This document shows, piece after piece, positions 1 through 9,026 of a stretch of DNA of 64,000 nucleotides (the stretch's first letter is position 1; every line of letters begins with the position of its first letter). A model generated the notes under the pieces. It ran no database searches. It had not been told where the DNA came from and worked only from the letters and a program-made list of their open reading frames with translations. The translations under genes were made by a program, and so were the position numbers. The stretch covers positions 62,001 to 126,000 of the forward strand of contig NZ_VTUX01000008.1 of assembly GCF_008370495.1 (NCBI RefSeq). The letters are read 5' to 3'. The stretch comes from Pseudohalioglobus sediminis. Lineage in GTDB: Bacteria > Pseudomonadota > Gammaproteobacteria > Pseudomonadales > Halieaceae.

Positions 1-717
1 GTCCCAGTGGGCACGGCGCTGCAGCCAGTCAGCATCCGACCAGGTGAACTCACTGGGCGCCTGTACCACCGAGGCGGTGGCCGGCCGCAGCTCGAAGGCG
101 TTACCGTAGGGGTCGGCCTTGAGATGCAGGGCACCCTGTTGATCGCGAACCTCGAATTTGTAATTGCTGCCCGCCGCCAGCCCGGGGATGAACAGCTCCC
201 AGACACCGCTGCCGCCACGCACCCGCATCGGGTGGGCCAGGCCATGCCAGCCATTGAAGTCACCCACCACGCTAACGCGCGTGGCATTGGGCGCCCAGGT
301 GGCGAAGCGCACCCCGGTAACCCCTTCATGCCGGCAGCAGTGGGCGCCGAGAATACGGTAGAGATGTTGGTGCCGGCCTTCGGCAAACAGGTGCAGATCG
401 AGATCGCCAATCAGCGTCCCGAAGCGGTAGGGATCCTCGAACTCACGCCAGTTACCGTCACCGCCGTGGCAGCGCAGGCGGTAGGCCGGCTCCGCCTTGC
501 AATCGATACTGATGGAGAACAGGTCGGTCTCGGGGGTGCGCTCCATGGGCAGGCGGGCATCCCCGGTGACAACCTCCACCGCGGCGGCACCGGGCAATAA
601 TGCCTTGATGTGCCATGTCCTGCCGCGGCGATGGCAGCCGAGCACGTCAAAAGGGTCGTGATGGTGGCCGGCCAGGAGCCGGCGTGCCGCGTCGCTGATT
701 GTGCGCCTCTTCTTCAC
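1..717 (-). CDS. glgB: 1,4-alpha-glucan branching enzyme GlgB (N-terminal part)
   Basis: Amino-terminal 239 codons; the catalytic GH13 barrel lies beyond the left edge of the window. GlgB makes the alpha-1,6 branches of glycogen. Translation from GTG at 717 gives the GlgB N-terminal signature GHHHDPFDVLG, then EDPYRFG, and the CBM48 module with GVTGVRFATWAPNA, RVSVVGDFNGW and WELFIPG. An in-frame stop lies a few codons upstream of the GTG, so the start is tightly limited, although no good Shine-Dalgarno is visible. The gene diverges from glgC and belongs to the glycogen cluster to the right. The match to the family is strong. Confidence 0.93.
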   Translation of the reverse strand, partial: MKKRRTISDAARRLLAGHHHDPFDVLGCHRRGRTWHIKALLPGAAAVEVVTGDARLPMERTPETDLFSISIDCKAEPAYRLRCHGGDGNWREFEDPYRFGTLIGDLDLHLFAEGRHQHLYRILGAHCCRHEGVTGVRFATWAPNATRVSVVGDFNGWHGLAHPMRVRGGSGVWELFIPGLAAGSNYKFEVRDQQGALHLKADPYGNAFELRPATASVVQAPSEFTWSDADWLQRRAHWD

Positions 718-736
718 TGTCGCAAATAATTATGTA

Positions 737-750
737 CTGATCTGAATCAA
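737..750. promoter_or_regulatory. FNR/Anr-like box between glgB and glgC
   Basis: CTGATCTGAATCAA fits the FNR-family palindrome TTGAT-N4-ATCAA at nine of ten positions. It lies 20 bp upstream of the glgB start and about 70 bp upstream of the predicted glgC transcription start. One-mismatch matches are expected about twice by chance in 64 kb, so the intergenic position is the main support. Confidence 0.3.
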
Positions 751-778
751 GTGGGAAAACGGGACAATTCCCGGTTCA

Positions 779-808
779 TTGACCACAATGTAACAGTAAC
801 CTCATAAA
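779..808 (+). promoter_or_regulatory. candidate sigma70 promoter for glgC
   Basis: TTGACC at 779-784 and CATAAA at 803-808 are separated by 18 bp, in the AT-richer gap between the divergent glgB and glgC. A GAAGG ribosome-binding site follows at 841-845, just before the ATG at 850. Confidence 0.35.
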
Positions 809-849
809 GTCACTTTACGCTAACTACAAAACAGTTCAATGAAGGCGCA

Positions 850-2118
850 ATGAATAATCCTGATTCTGTACGTTACGTGAGCCGCATCACCCGCAACACC
901 CTGGCCATGGTGCTGGCCGGCGGTCGTGGGTCGCGACTCAAGCAACTCACCCAGTGGCGAGCCAAGCCCGCGGTGCCCTTTGGTGGCAAATTCCGCATCA
1001 TCGACTTCCCGCTGTCCAATTGCGTCAACTCGGGGATTCGGCGGGTAGGTATCCTCACCCAGTACAAGTCACACAGCCTGAACCAGCATATCCAGCGCGG
1101 CTGGGGTTTCATGCGCGGCGAACTGGGCGAGTTCGTGGAACTGGTGCCGGCGCAGCAGCGCATGGAAACCTCCTGGTATGAGGGCACCGCGGACGCCATC
1201 TACCAGAACATCGATATCATCCGCGCCCACAATCCGGAGTACGTGCTGATACTCGCTGGCGACCACATCTACAAGATGGACTACGGCACCATGCTGGCGG
1301 CGCACGTCGAAAGTGGCGCCGACGTCACCGTAGGCTGCATCGAGGTACCACTGGAAGAGGCCTCCGCCTTCGGCGTCATGGCAATCGACGAAGATGGCCG
1401 CATCGTCGAGTTCGCCGAAAAACCCGCGCAGCCGCCGGCCATGCCCGGTCAGCCTGACAAGGCGCTGGCGTCCATGGGCATCTATGTATTCAGCAGGGAC
1501 GCCCTGATCGATGAATTGATCCGCGATGCCAATACCGACGGCTCCAGCCGCGACTTCGGCAACGACATCATTCCCTGCATTATCAAGCAGCGCCATGTCC
1601 GCGCCTTCCCGTTTCGCAACACCAGCACCGGCGGGCCAGCCTACTGGCGGGACGTGGGCACTGTAGACGCTTTCTGGTCCGCCAACCTGGAGCTTATCGG
1701 TATCAGCCCGGAATTGAACCTCTATGACCGGCGCTGGCCGATCTGGACCTACCAGGACCAGGTCCCGCCGGCGAAATTCATCTTTGATGACGAGGGGCGC
1801 CGCGGCATGGCCGTGGACTCCATGATCGCCGGTGGCTGCATCGTATCCGGCTCCTCGGTGCGCCACTCGATGCTGTTTTCCAATGTGCGCATCCACTCCT
1901 ATTGCAAGGTAGAGGATGCGGTAATCTTCCCCGACGTGGAAATCGGTCGCAACTGCCACATTCGCAAGGCCGTGATCGACAAACGCTGCGTGATTCCACC
2001 GGACACCCGGATCGGGCTGGACCCGGAAGAAGACGCGCGGCGCTTCCACGTATCCGAAGGTGGCGTGGTGCTGGTGACGCCGGAAATGCTGGGACAGAGG
2101 GTGCACCATGCCCTCTGA
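850..2118 (+). CDS. glgC: Glucose-1-phosphate adenylyltransferase GlgC
   Basis: Makes ADP-glucose from ATP and glucose-1-phosphate, the committed step of bacterial glycogen synthesis. The 422-residue length is normal. The nucleotidyltransferase loop LAGGRGSRL is at residues 22-30 and the [12 protein letters not shown] segment at 38-49. [11 protein letters not shown] and FAEKP follow, and the C-terminal left-handed beta-helix region ends in EEDARRF. The ATG at 850 has GAAGG a few bases upstream. The last codons overlap the start of the GH57 gene by 11 bp, so the two are probably co-transcribed. Confidence 0.96.
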   Translation: MNNPDSVRYVSRITRNTLAMVLAGGRGSRLKQLTQWRAKPAVPFGGKFRIIDFPLSNCVNSGIRRVGILTQYKSHSLNQHIQRGWGFMRGELGEFVELVPAQQRMETSWYEGTADAIYQNIDIIRAHNPEYVLILAGDHIYKMDYGTMLAAHVESGADVTVGCIEVPLEEASAFGVMAIDEDGRIVEFAEKPAQPPAMPGQPDKALASMGIYVFSRDALIDELIRDANTDGSSRDFGNDIIPCIIKQRHVRAFPFRNTSTGGPAYWRDVGTVDAFWSANLELIGISPELNLYDRRWPIWTYQDQVPPAKFIFDDEGRRGMAVDSMIAGGCIVSGSSVRHSMLFSNVRIHSYCKVEDAVIFPDVEIGRNCHIRKAVIDKRCVIPPDTRIGLDPEEDARRFHVSEGGVVLVTPEMLGQRVHHAL

Positions 2119-3805
2119 CAAGCCCATGAAAGTCGCACTGTGCTGGCATATGCACCAGCCGGAGTACCGCAACATGGGTACCGGCACATTCCAGCTGCCC
2201 TGGACCTACCTGCATGCGGTCAAGGATTACGTGGACATGGCTGCCCACCTGGAGGCCCTGCCCCGGGCCAGGGCAGTGGTCAATTTCGCGCCCATACTGC
2301 TCGAGCAGATCGAGGCCTACGTGGCCCAGGTGAATGCGTTCTTCAACGGGCGAGGAGCGATCAAGGACGCCCTGCTGGCGAACCTGGTAGAACCGGCCCT
2401 GCCCGGGGACCCGGATTCACGACTGGAGCTGATGAAGCGCTGCCTGCAGGCCAACCGCGAGCATATGATCGAGCGCTTCGCGCCCTATCACCGGCTCGCC
2501 GACCTGGCGCAGTATTACCAGGCCCATCCGGAGTCACTGATTTATGCCTCCAACCAGTTCCTGGCGGACCTGCTGGTGTGGTACCACCTGGCCTGGGTCG
2601 CGGAGTCGGCGCGGCGCCAGGACCCGCGCGTGCAGGCACTGCAGGACAAGGGCTACAACTACACCATCCACGAGCGTCGCGAATTGCTGCACGTACTGCT
2701 GGAACTGATGCAATCAGTGATCCCACGCTATCGCGCACTGGCCAGGTCGGGCCAGGTCGAACTGACCATGAGCCCCTACGCGCACCCCATCGTGCCCTTG
2801 CTGCTGGATATGGAAAGCGCGCGCGAGGCGATGCCCGATGCGCACCTGCCCATCAATACCACCTACCCCGGCGGGGAAGAACGCGCTCGCTGGCACCTGC
2901 AGCAGGGTCTGGCCACCTTCGAGCGCGTTTTCAGCACGCGTCCGGCGGGCATCTGGCCATCAGAGGGCGGTGTCAGCCAGGCGGCGCTGGAGCTGTTTGC
3001 GGAGGCCGGCTTCACCTGGGCGGCCAGCGGCGCTGCCGTGCTCAATAACAGCCACCAGGCCGAGAACCACTCCTGCAGCCACCGCGTTTACCGTTTCGGC
3101 GATGCCGACATCGACTGCGTGTTTCGCGATGACGGGCTATCCGACCTGATCGGTTTCACCTATTCGGACTGGCACTCAGAGGACGCCGTCGCCAATCTTA
3201 CCGGCCACATGGAGCATATCGCCGAGCTTTGCCAGGATCGTGACGACTGCATGATCACCATCATCCTCGACGGTGAAAACGCCTGGGAGTACTACCCGGA
3301 AAATGCCTGGTACTTCCTCGACCACCTCTACCGGGCGCTGCTGGACAACCCGAAACTGGAACTGACCACGGTCGCAGATTTTATCTCCACATCCAAACCG
3401 CAGCCGTCGCATGAAGAAAAGCTGGTAGCCGGGAGCTGGGTATATGGCACTTTTTCCACCTGGATCGGCGCACCCGAAAAGAACCGGGCCTGGGACCTGC
3501 TGGTGGACGCCAAGCACTGCTTCGATGAGGTAGTGGCATCCGGCAGCCTCGGGCAGGAGCAACTGCGCGATGCCACCAGGCAACTGGCGATCTGCGAGGG
3601 CTCTGACTGGTTCTGGTGGTTCGGCGACTACAACCCGGGGCCCACCGTCAGCCAGTTTGACCAGCTGTATCGCATGCACCTCGCGCATCTTTACTACCTG
3701 CTGGGCGTGGAGGCCCCGGGCAACCTGTCCGAGGTCATCTCCCGCGGCGGTGGCCAGCCCAGCCGCGGCGGTGTCATGCGCCACCACGATCAGGACACCG
3801 CATAA
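2108..3805 (+). CDS. Glycoside hydrolase family 57 (alpha-amylase/glucan-processing type)
   Basis: A 565-residue cytosolic enzyme with no signal peptide. GH57 hallmarks are HMHQPEY near the N-terminus, GIWPSEGG holding the likely nucleophile Glu, and [11 protein letters not shown] holding the likely acid/base Asp. The family includes alpha-amylases, amylopullulanases, glucanotransferases and branching enzymes; sequence alone does not choose between them. Its position between glgC and malQ, overlapping both, argues for work on glycogen or maltodextrin. The start overlaps the end of glgC; an internal ATG six codons later is a possible alternative. Confidence 0.85.
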   Translation: MPSDKPMKVALCWHMHQPEYRNMGTGTFQLPWTYLHAVKDYVDMAAHLEALPRARAVVNFAPILLEQIEAYVAQVNAFFNGRGAIKDALLANLVEPALPGDPDSRLELMKRCLQANREHMIERFAPYHRLADLAQYYQAHPESLIYASNQFLADLLVWYHLAWVAESARRQDPRVQALQDKGYNYTIHERRELLHVLLELMQSVIPRYRALARSGQVELTMSPYAHPIVPLLLDMESAREAMPDAHLPINTTYPGGEERARWHLQQGLATFERVFSTRPAGIWPSEGGVSQAALELFAEAGFTWAASGAAVLNNSHQAENHSCSHRVYRFGDADIDCVFRDDGLSDLIGFTYSDWHSEDAVANLTGHMEHIAELCQDRDDCMITIILDGENAWEYYPENAWYFLDHLYRALLDNPKLELTTVADFISTSKPQPSHEEKLVAGSWVYGTFSTWIGAPEKNRAWDLLVDAKHCFDEVVASGSLGQEQLRDATRQLAICEGSDWFWWFGDYNPGPTVSQFDQLYRMHLAHLYYLLGVEAPGNLSEVISRGGGQPSRGGVMRHHDQDTA

Positions 3806-5289
3806 TGCCGCCCTTCACCGCCCGCAGGGCGGGTGTGCTGCTGCATCCCACCAGCCTGCCCGGCAGCGCCTATGGCGGTGACTTCGGCGCCGAGGCACGC
3901 CGCTTCGTCGACTTCCTGGCCGCAGCCGGCCTGTCGATCTGGCAAATGCTGCCACTGGGGCCCACCCATGACGACGGCTGCCCCTACCAGTCCTCGTCCG
4001 TGCATGCCGGCAATCCCGACCTGATCAACCTCGACTGGCTGGTCGAGCGCGACCTGCTGGAGCCGGCGCAGGCTGCGGCGGGCAGGCTCGACCCGCAGGC
4101 CAAACGCACGGCCCTTGACCAGGCCGCCGTCGTGTTCTTCGAGCAGCTGTTCAACGCTACCCAGTCGGAACTCACCCGCGCCTACAGTGACTTCACTACC
4201 GAGTCGGCATTCTGGCTGGAAGACTATGTCCGCTTCCAGGGTTTTCGCGACGCCGCCGGTCGCCAACCCTGGAGCACCTGGGAAGCGGGGCTGCGCAACT
4301 GCGAACCCGAGGCCTGCGCCAGGCGCGCGATGGAGCTGGCAGACCAGCTCAGCAAGCTGCGCTTCCGCCAGTTCATCTTTCACCGGCAGTGGCTGGAGTT
4401 GAAGCAGTACGCCAACGAGCGCGGCGTGCTGCTGTTCGGCGACATGCCGATATACGTGCACCTGGAGAGCGCTGACGTCTGGGCCCACCAGAAACAATTC
4501 GACCTTGACGACAACGGGCAGCCGTTAACGGTGACCGGGGTGCCGCCCGACTATTTTTCCGCCGAGGGCCAGCTGTGGGGCAACCCGCAATACAACTGGC
4601 AGTACATGCTGGCACACCATTTTGACTGGTGGCTGAAGCGCTTCACCTCGGCCGCGCGCATGTTCGACATCGTGCGCATCGATCACTTCAGGGCACTGGA
4701 GGCCTACTGGGAGATACCTGCTGGCGCCACCAGCGCCATCGGCGGCCGTTGGGTGCACAGCCCCGGCAGGGAACTGCTTGGCCTGGTACGCGAACACTGC
4801 CCGCGGCTGCGACTGGTAGCGGAAAACCTCGGCATCATCAGCCCCGAGGTGGAGGCGCTGCGCGAGCAATTCCAACTGCCGGGCATGCTGATCCTGCAGT
4901 TCGCCTTTGACGGCAACCCGGAGAACCCCTACCTGCTGCACCGCCACGAGGAAAACGACGTGGTGTACACCGGCACCCACGACAACGACACCAGCCTGGG
5001 CTGGTTCCAGAGCCTGGACGAGGCCACCCGCGAGCATGTTTGCCGCTACTTCGAGTGCCAGCCCGACGACATGCCCTGGGCGATGATCGACAGGGCCATG
5101 GCCTCACCCGCCGCCACCGCCATCGTACCCTGGCAGGACCTGCTCGGGCTTGACGGCCGGCACCGCATGAACACACCGGGCACCACCGAGGGCAACTGGC
5201 ACTGGCGCTTCCAGTGGCAGCAGGTACCCGAGGACCTGGCGCCACGCACACGCCAGCTGCTCAGCGACTATAATCGACTGACAGGCTGA
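3805..5289 (+). CDS. malQ: 4-alpha-glucanotransferase (amylomaltase) MalQ
   Basis: GH77 disproportionating enzyme that transfers glucan chains between malto-oligosaccharides. It starts on the A of the upstream TAA stop, indicating translational coupling. Family motifs are RRAGVLLHPTSLPG at the N-terminus, IVRIDHFRALEAYWEIP with the nucleophile Asp, VAENLG with the acid/base Glu, and YTGTHDNDT with the third catalytic Asp. The 494-residue length fits the short bacterial type. With GlgB, GlgC and the GH57 enzyme it forms a small synthesis and remodelling cluster; no glgA or glgP is within view. Confidence 0.94.
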   Translation: MPPFTARRAGVLLHPTSLPGSAYGGDFGAEARRFVDFLAAAGLSIWQMLPLGPTHDDGCPYQSSSVHAGNPDLINLDWLVERDLLEPAQAAAGRLDPQAKRTALDQAAVVFFEQLFNATQSELTRAYSDFTTESAFWLEDYVRFQGFRDAAGRQPWSTWEAGLRNCEPEACARRAMELADQLSKLRFRQFIFHRQWLELKQYANERGVLLFGDMPIYVHLESADVWAHQKQFDLDDNGQPLTVTGVPPDYFSAEGQLWGNPQYNWQYMLAHHFDWWLKRFTSAARMFDIVRIDHFRALEAYWEIPAGATSAIGGRWVHSPGRELLGLVREHCPRLRLVAENLGIISPEVEALREQFQLPGMLILQFAFDGNPENPYLLHRHEENDVVYTGTHDNDTSLGWFQSLDEATREHVCRYFECQPDDMPWAMIDRAMASPAATAIVPWQDLLGLDGRHRMNTPGTTEGNWHWRFQWQQVPEDLAPRTRQLLSDYNRLTG

Positions 5290-5369
5290 ATCCCGCTTTG
5301 CGTATTTTGCACACGGAACAGCCCTTATTTTGTGGTACCGTGCCGCCTTTTTTCACAGGAGTCTCTGCA

Positions 5370-7112
5370 ATGCGCCTGCTAGCACTGTCCGTTTTGCTGT
5401 TTACCGCCCCCGTTTTCGCCGCCGAGATACAGGTGACCGATGCGCAGGGCAAGCCATTGGCCCAGGCAATGGTAACCCGCACCCCGGTGGAGGTGCCGGC
5501 AGCAGACCTGAGTGACGACGGCTATGCCCCCCACGGGGTGACCAACGTGTCCGCGGTCACCGTGACCCGCTTCACCGACGCCGAAGGCAAGGCGGATATC
5601 ATCGCCGAGGGCAAATTCAGTTACCGGGTGCGCGCGCAGGGCTACCAGGACGCGTGGTTCAATGAGGCGCCAGAGTCTGTGGCACTTGCGCCAATGAACC
5701 AGACCCAGCTCTACGCCAGCTACCCCTCGAACGTGTGGCTGTCGCAGGTGGACTTCGACGGCGACGAGGCGCTCAAGCACACCTTCCAGCTCAATTGCGC
5801 TTTCTGCCACCAGCAGGCTTCTCCCTTCATGCGCAACGAGCGCACCATCGACCAGTGGGTCAGCATCATGGAGCGCATGAACACCTATGGCGCCCGCCTG
5901 CCGGAAGACGATATCGAGCCAGTGTCGAAGATCCTGCAGCGGGAATACCGGGAACTGCGCGAACACCCCGAGCGCGTGCCCGCCCCCCGCAAGTGGGAGG
6001 CGCACCTCTCTGAGGTAGAGATGACCGAATGGCCCATCGGTGACGGCTTTTCGCAGATGCACGATTTCCTGCTCCACCCCAATGGCATGGTCTACGTGGG
6101 CGACAACCTGTTTGACCGTATCTACGAAATCGATACCGAAACCGGCGAGTACACCGTGTACAAGGTGCCGCACTACGAGGATGCCGAACTCGGCGGCATT
6201 CTCGGCAATCGCTTTACCGTGTTCCCGAAGATGTACAACTATATGGGCGTGCACTCCTTCGCCTACTCGAAAAAGGACGGCAATATTTTCATCACGCCTT
6301 CCATGCAGCAGGCCCTGCTCGAATTCGATGTAGAGAAAAAGGAGTTCATCATTCACGACATGCCCGGGGGCTACTACCCGCACACCATCCGCACCGACGA
6401 CCAGGATCGCGTCTGGTTCACCCTGGCCCTGTCCTCCCAGGTGGCCATGTTTGATCGCAGCACCGGCGAATTCACGCTCTATGACCTGCCGGCCCGTGGT
6501 TTCAGGGAGTGGATGGTATTGAAAAGCCTGCCGCTGATTTTCAGCATCGACCCGGAAAATCGCCCCACCCCCTCACCGAATCGCGAGTCTACCGGGCTGC
6601 CCATGCCCTACGGTATCGATGTCGCGCCGGACGGCAGTGTGTGGGTCGCCAGGCTGTATGCCAACGACCTGGCGCACATCGACCCGGACAGTGGCGAGAT
6701 CACCATGATCGACTTTCCCTATGAAGGCCCCCGGCGCCTGCGCGCCGACGCCGATGGCAACATCTGGGTGGTCGCTTTCCAGAACGGCCTGCTGGTGAAA
6801 TACGACCCGCGGGAGAAGGCGTTTACCCGCTACGAACTGCCGGTGATAAACGAACTGCCCTACGCTCTGAACGTGGACCGCGACCGCGGCGTGGTGTGGG
6901 TCAACGGCAACCAGTCAGACACCATCCTCGGCTTCGACATCGCCACGGAGAGCTGGAAGGTCTACCCGATGCCCAGGCAGCGCTTTTTTACCCGCGATAT
7001 CGAGATCTCCGAGGAAGATGGCGCCATCTACACCAGCAACTCCCACTTCCCGACCTGGCAATCTGAAGGCGCGACACCCACCCTGCTGCGCATCACGCCA
7101 CTGGAAGAGTAA
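5370..7112 (+). CDS. Exported c-type cytochrome / NHL beta-propeller (streptogramin lyase-like) fusion
   Basis: A 580-residue exported protein. Residues 1-18 are a signal peptide. Next comes a carboxypeptidase-regulatory-like beta-sandwich (about 20-115), and then a heme c motif C143-A-F-C-H147 within a short cytochrome-like segment. The C-terminal half is a six-bladed NHL/Vgb-type propeller, with repeats such as WPIGDGFSQMHDFLLHPNG, DDQDRVWFTLALSSQ and VAPDGSVWVARL. The start at 5370 is chosen because CAGGAG sits 8 bp upstream and the signal peptide begins there. It leads an apparent operon with two quinoprotein genes and may be an electron acceptor or sensor for them. Function unproven. Confidence 0.75.
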   Translation: MRLLALSVLLFTAPVFAAEIQVTDAQGKPLAQAMVTRTPVEVPAADLSDDGYAPHGVTNVSAVTVTRFTDAEGKADIIAEGKFSYRVRAQGYQDAWFNEAPESVALAPMNQTQLYASYPSNVWLSQVDFDGDEALKHTFQLNCAFCHQQASPFMRNERTIDQWVSIMERMNTYGARLPEDDIEPVSKILQREYRELREHPERVPAPRKWEAHLSEVEMTEWPIGDGFSQMHDFLLHPNGMVYVGDNLFDRIYEIDTETGEYTVYKVPHYEDAELGGILGNRFTVFPKMYNYMGVHSFAYSKKDGNIFITPSMQQALLEFDVEKKEFIIHDMPGGYYPHTIRTDDQDRVWFTLALSSQVAMFDRSTGEFTLYDLPARGFREWMVLKSLPLIFSIDPENRPTPSPNRESTGLPMPYGIDVAPDGSVWVARLYANDLAHIDPDSGEITMIDFPYEGPRRLRADADGNIWVVAFQNGLLVKYDPREKAFTRYELPVINELPYALNVDRDRGVVWVNGNQSDTILGFDIATESWKVYPMPRQRFFTRDIEISEEDGAIYTSNSHFPTWQSEGATPTLLRITPLEE

Positions 7113-7117
7113 TAACG

Positions 7118-9016
7118 ATGCGGCAGATCCTCTTGTTGTGCGCATCGCTGTGCGCCGCATCAGCAGCGGCGCAGGACTGGCAGCACTACGGTGGCGACCC
7201 GGGTGGACGCCACTATTCGGCGGCGCAGCAGATCACGCGCGAAAATGTGGCGCAGCTGCAGGTGGCCTGGGTCCACCGCAGCGGAGACAGCGAGAAGCTG
7301 CCGGCGTGGATGGAAAACACCTCCGCCCAGGCCACGCCCATTCTGCTGCCGGCGGCAGCGGGGGAATCCCTGGTCTATTGCACGCCCTTCAACCGCATTA
7401 TCGCCCTGGACCCGGGCACCGGGGCGCAACGCTGGAGCCACGATCCCGGAATCAAACTGGAGGGCGAGCGCCCCTTCCGCTGCCGCGGTGTCACTTACCA
7501 CGAGGAGCTGCGCGTCGATGCGGGCGCCCCGTGCCGGCATCGCCTGTTCACCAATACCCATGATCGGCGCCTGCTGGCCGTCGACGCGCTGACCGGTGAA
7601 GCGTGCGCAGACTTTGGCGACAACGGCCAGGTGACGCTGCACGGTCACGGGCAGCCGGCCGACATGATCAGCAACTCTTCAGCACCGCTGGCCGCATCCG
7701 GCCTGGTGATCACCGGCTCCACGGTGGTGGATTTCCACTACGCCAGGGCACCGCGCGGGACGGTGCAGGCCTACGACAGCCTGAGCGGCGAGTTGCGCTG
7801 GCAATTCGACCCGCTCGAGGGGCACGCGGGCAGTGGCGGCGCCAACGTGTGGGCGCCCATGTCAGTGGACGAGTCCCTGGGGCTGGTCTACCTGCCCACC
7901 AGCGCACCCTCCCCCGATTACTACGGCGTAAACCGCCCCGGCACCAACCGCTACGCCAACAGCGTGGTCGCCCTGGACCTGGCCAGCGGTGCGGTGCGCT
8001 GGCATTTCCAGCACGTGCGTCACGACCTGTGGGACTACGACACACCGGCGCAGCCCATCCTGTTCGACTGGAACAAGCACGGCGACAGCGTGCCCGCGCT
8101 GGCGCAGCCCACCAAACAGGGCTTCGTATTCGTGCTCGATCGTCGCACCGGGGAGTCACTGTGGGAGATTACCGAACAGCCGGTGCCCCCGTCACAGGTG
8201 CCAGGTGAAATCGCGTCGCCCACCCAGCCCAAACCCATCGCCCCGCCACAGCTGCTGGACTCTTTCCTGATGCCACAACAGGCCTGGGGCCTGACCCCCT
8301 GGGACCGCGGCGACTGCGCGCGACAGCTGGACGAACTGGACAACCTCGGCCTGTTCACACCCCTCAGCGAGAAGCTGACGCTGATGCTGCCCGGCAGCCT
8401 CGGCGGCGCCAACTGGGGAGGCGGCGCCATCCTGGGGCAATCCGGTGTACTGATACTGAACGTCAACACGGCTCCGTTCACCGGCAGGCTGATTCCCGCC
8501 GACAACCGCAGCGGCGCACGCGATGCGCGCGACCATCCTACCGCTGGCCAGCGCATGCGCGTGCCCATGCAGGGCACGCCCTATGACGTGGAGGTCGGCA
8601 CCCTGGTCTCCCCGCTGGGTATTCCCTGCAGCCCTCCGCCCTGGGGCAAGCTGGTTGCCGTGGACCTGGTCAGGGGCAGCATACTGTGGGAGCAGCCCCT
8701 GGGCTCGATACACGAACTGGGGCCATTTCCGCTGCCTTTCCACATCAACTGGGGCACACCCAACCTGGGCGGGGGCATCGCCACGGCTGGCGGCCTGTTC
8801 TTTATCGGGGCCACCATGGACCGGCAGTTCCGCGCCTTCGATACGGAAAGTGGCGAGGTATTGTGGCGCCACACCCTGCCGATGGATGCCGCGGCCACGC
8901 CCATGACCTACATCTACCAGGGCCGCCAGTACGTGGTGGTCAACGCCGGCGGGCATGCCATGTTTGACCGCCCGCAGGGTGACTACCTGTACGCCTTTGC
9001 CCTGGACTCACAGTGA
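7118..9016 (+). CDS. Periplasmic PQQ-dependent dehydrogenase (glucose-dehydrogenase-like propeller)
   Basis: A 632-residue quinoprotein with signal peptide MRQILLLCASLCAASAAAQ and an eight-bladed propeller. It opens with DWQHYGGDPGGRHYS and ends with TPNLGGGIATAGGLFFIGA, both typical of the membrane-glucose-dehydrogenase/PQQ family. It has no N-terminal membrane anchor of the Gcd type, so it is probably soluble in the periplasm. Electrons presumably pass to the cytochromes encoded on either side. It begins 5 bp after the upstream gene. The substrate is unknown; an alcohol, sugar or aldehyde is likely from the family. Confidence 0.85.
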   Translation: MRQILLLCASLCAASAAAQDWQHYGGDPGGRHYSAAQQITRENVAQLQVAWVHRSGDSEKLPAWMENTSAQATPILLPAAAGESLVYCTPFNRIIALDPGTGAQRWSHDPGIKLEGERPFRCRGVTYHEELRVDAGAPCRHRLFTNTHDRRLLAVDALTGEACADFGDNGQVTLHGHGQPADMISNSSAPLAASGLVITGSTVVDFHYARAPRGTVQAYDSLSGELRWQFDPLEGHAGSGGANVWAPMSVDESLGLVYLPTSAPSPDYYGVNRPGTNRYANSVVALDLASGAVRWHFQHVRHDLWDYDTPAQPILFDWNKHGDSVPALAQPTKQGFVFVLDRRTGESLWEITEQPVPPSQVPGEIASPTQPKPIAPPQLLDSFLMPQQAWGLTPWDRGDCARQLDELDNLGLFTPLSEKLTLMLPGSLGGANWGGGAILGQSGVLILNVNTAPFTGRLIPADNRSGARDARDHPTAGQRMRVPMQGTPYDVEVGTLVSPLGIPCSPPPWGKLVAVDLVRGSILWEQPLGSIHELGPFPLPFHINWGTPNLGGGIATAGGLFFIGATMDRQFRAFDTESGEVLWRHTLPMDAAATPMTYIYQGRQYVVVNAGGHAMFDRPQGDYLYAFALDSQ

Positions 9017-9026
9017 GACGGATATC

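Noticed and set aside
1069-2187. A 372-codon minus-strand open frame
   Set aside because: Antisense shadow of glgC in GC-rich DNA; the glgC reading matches its family end to end.
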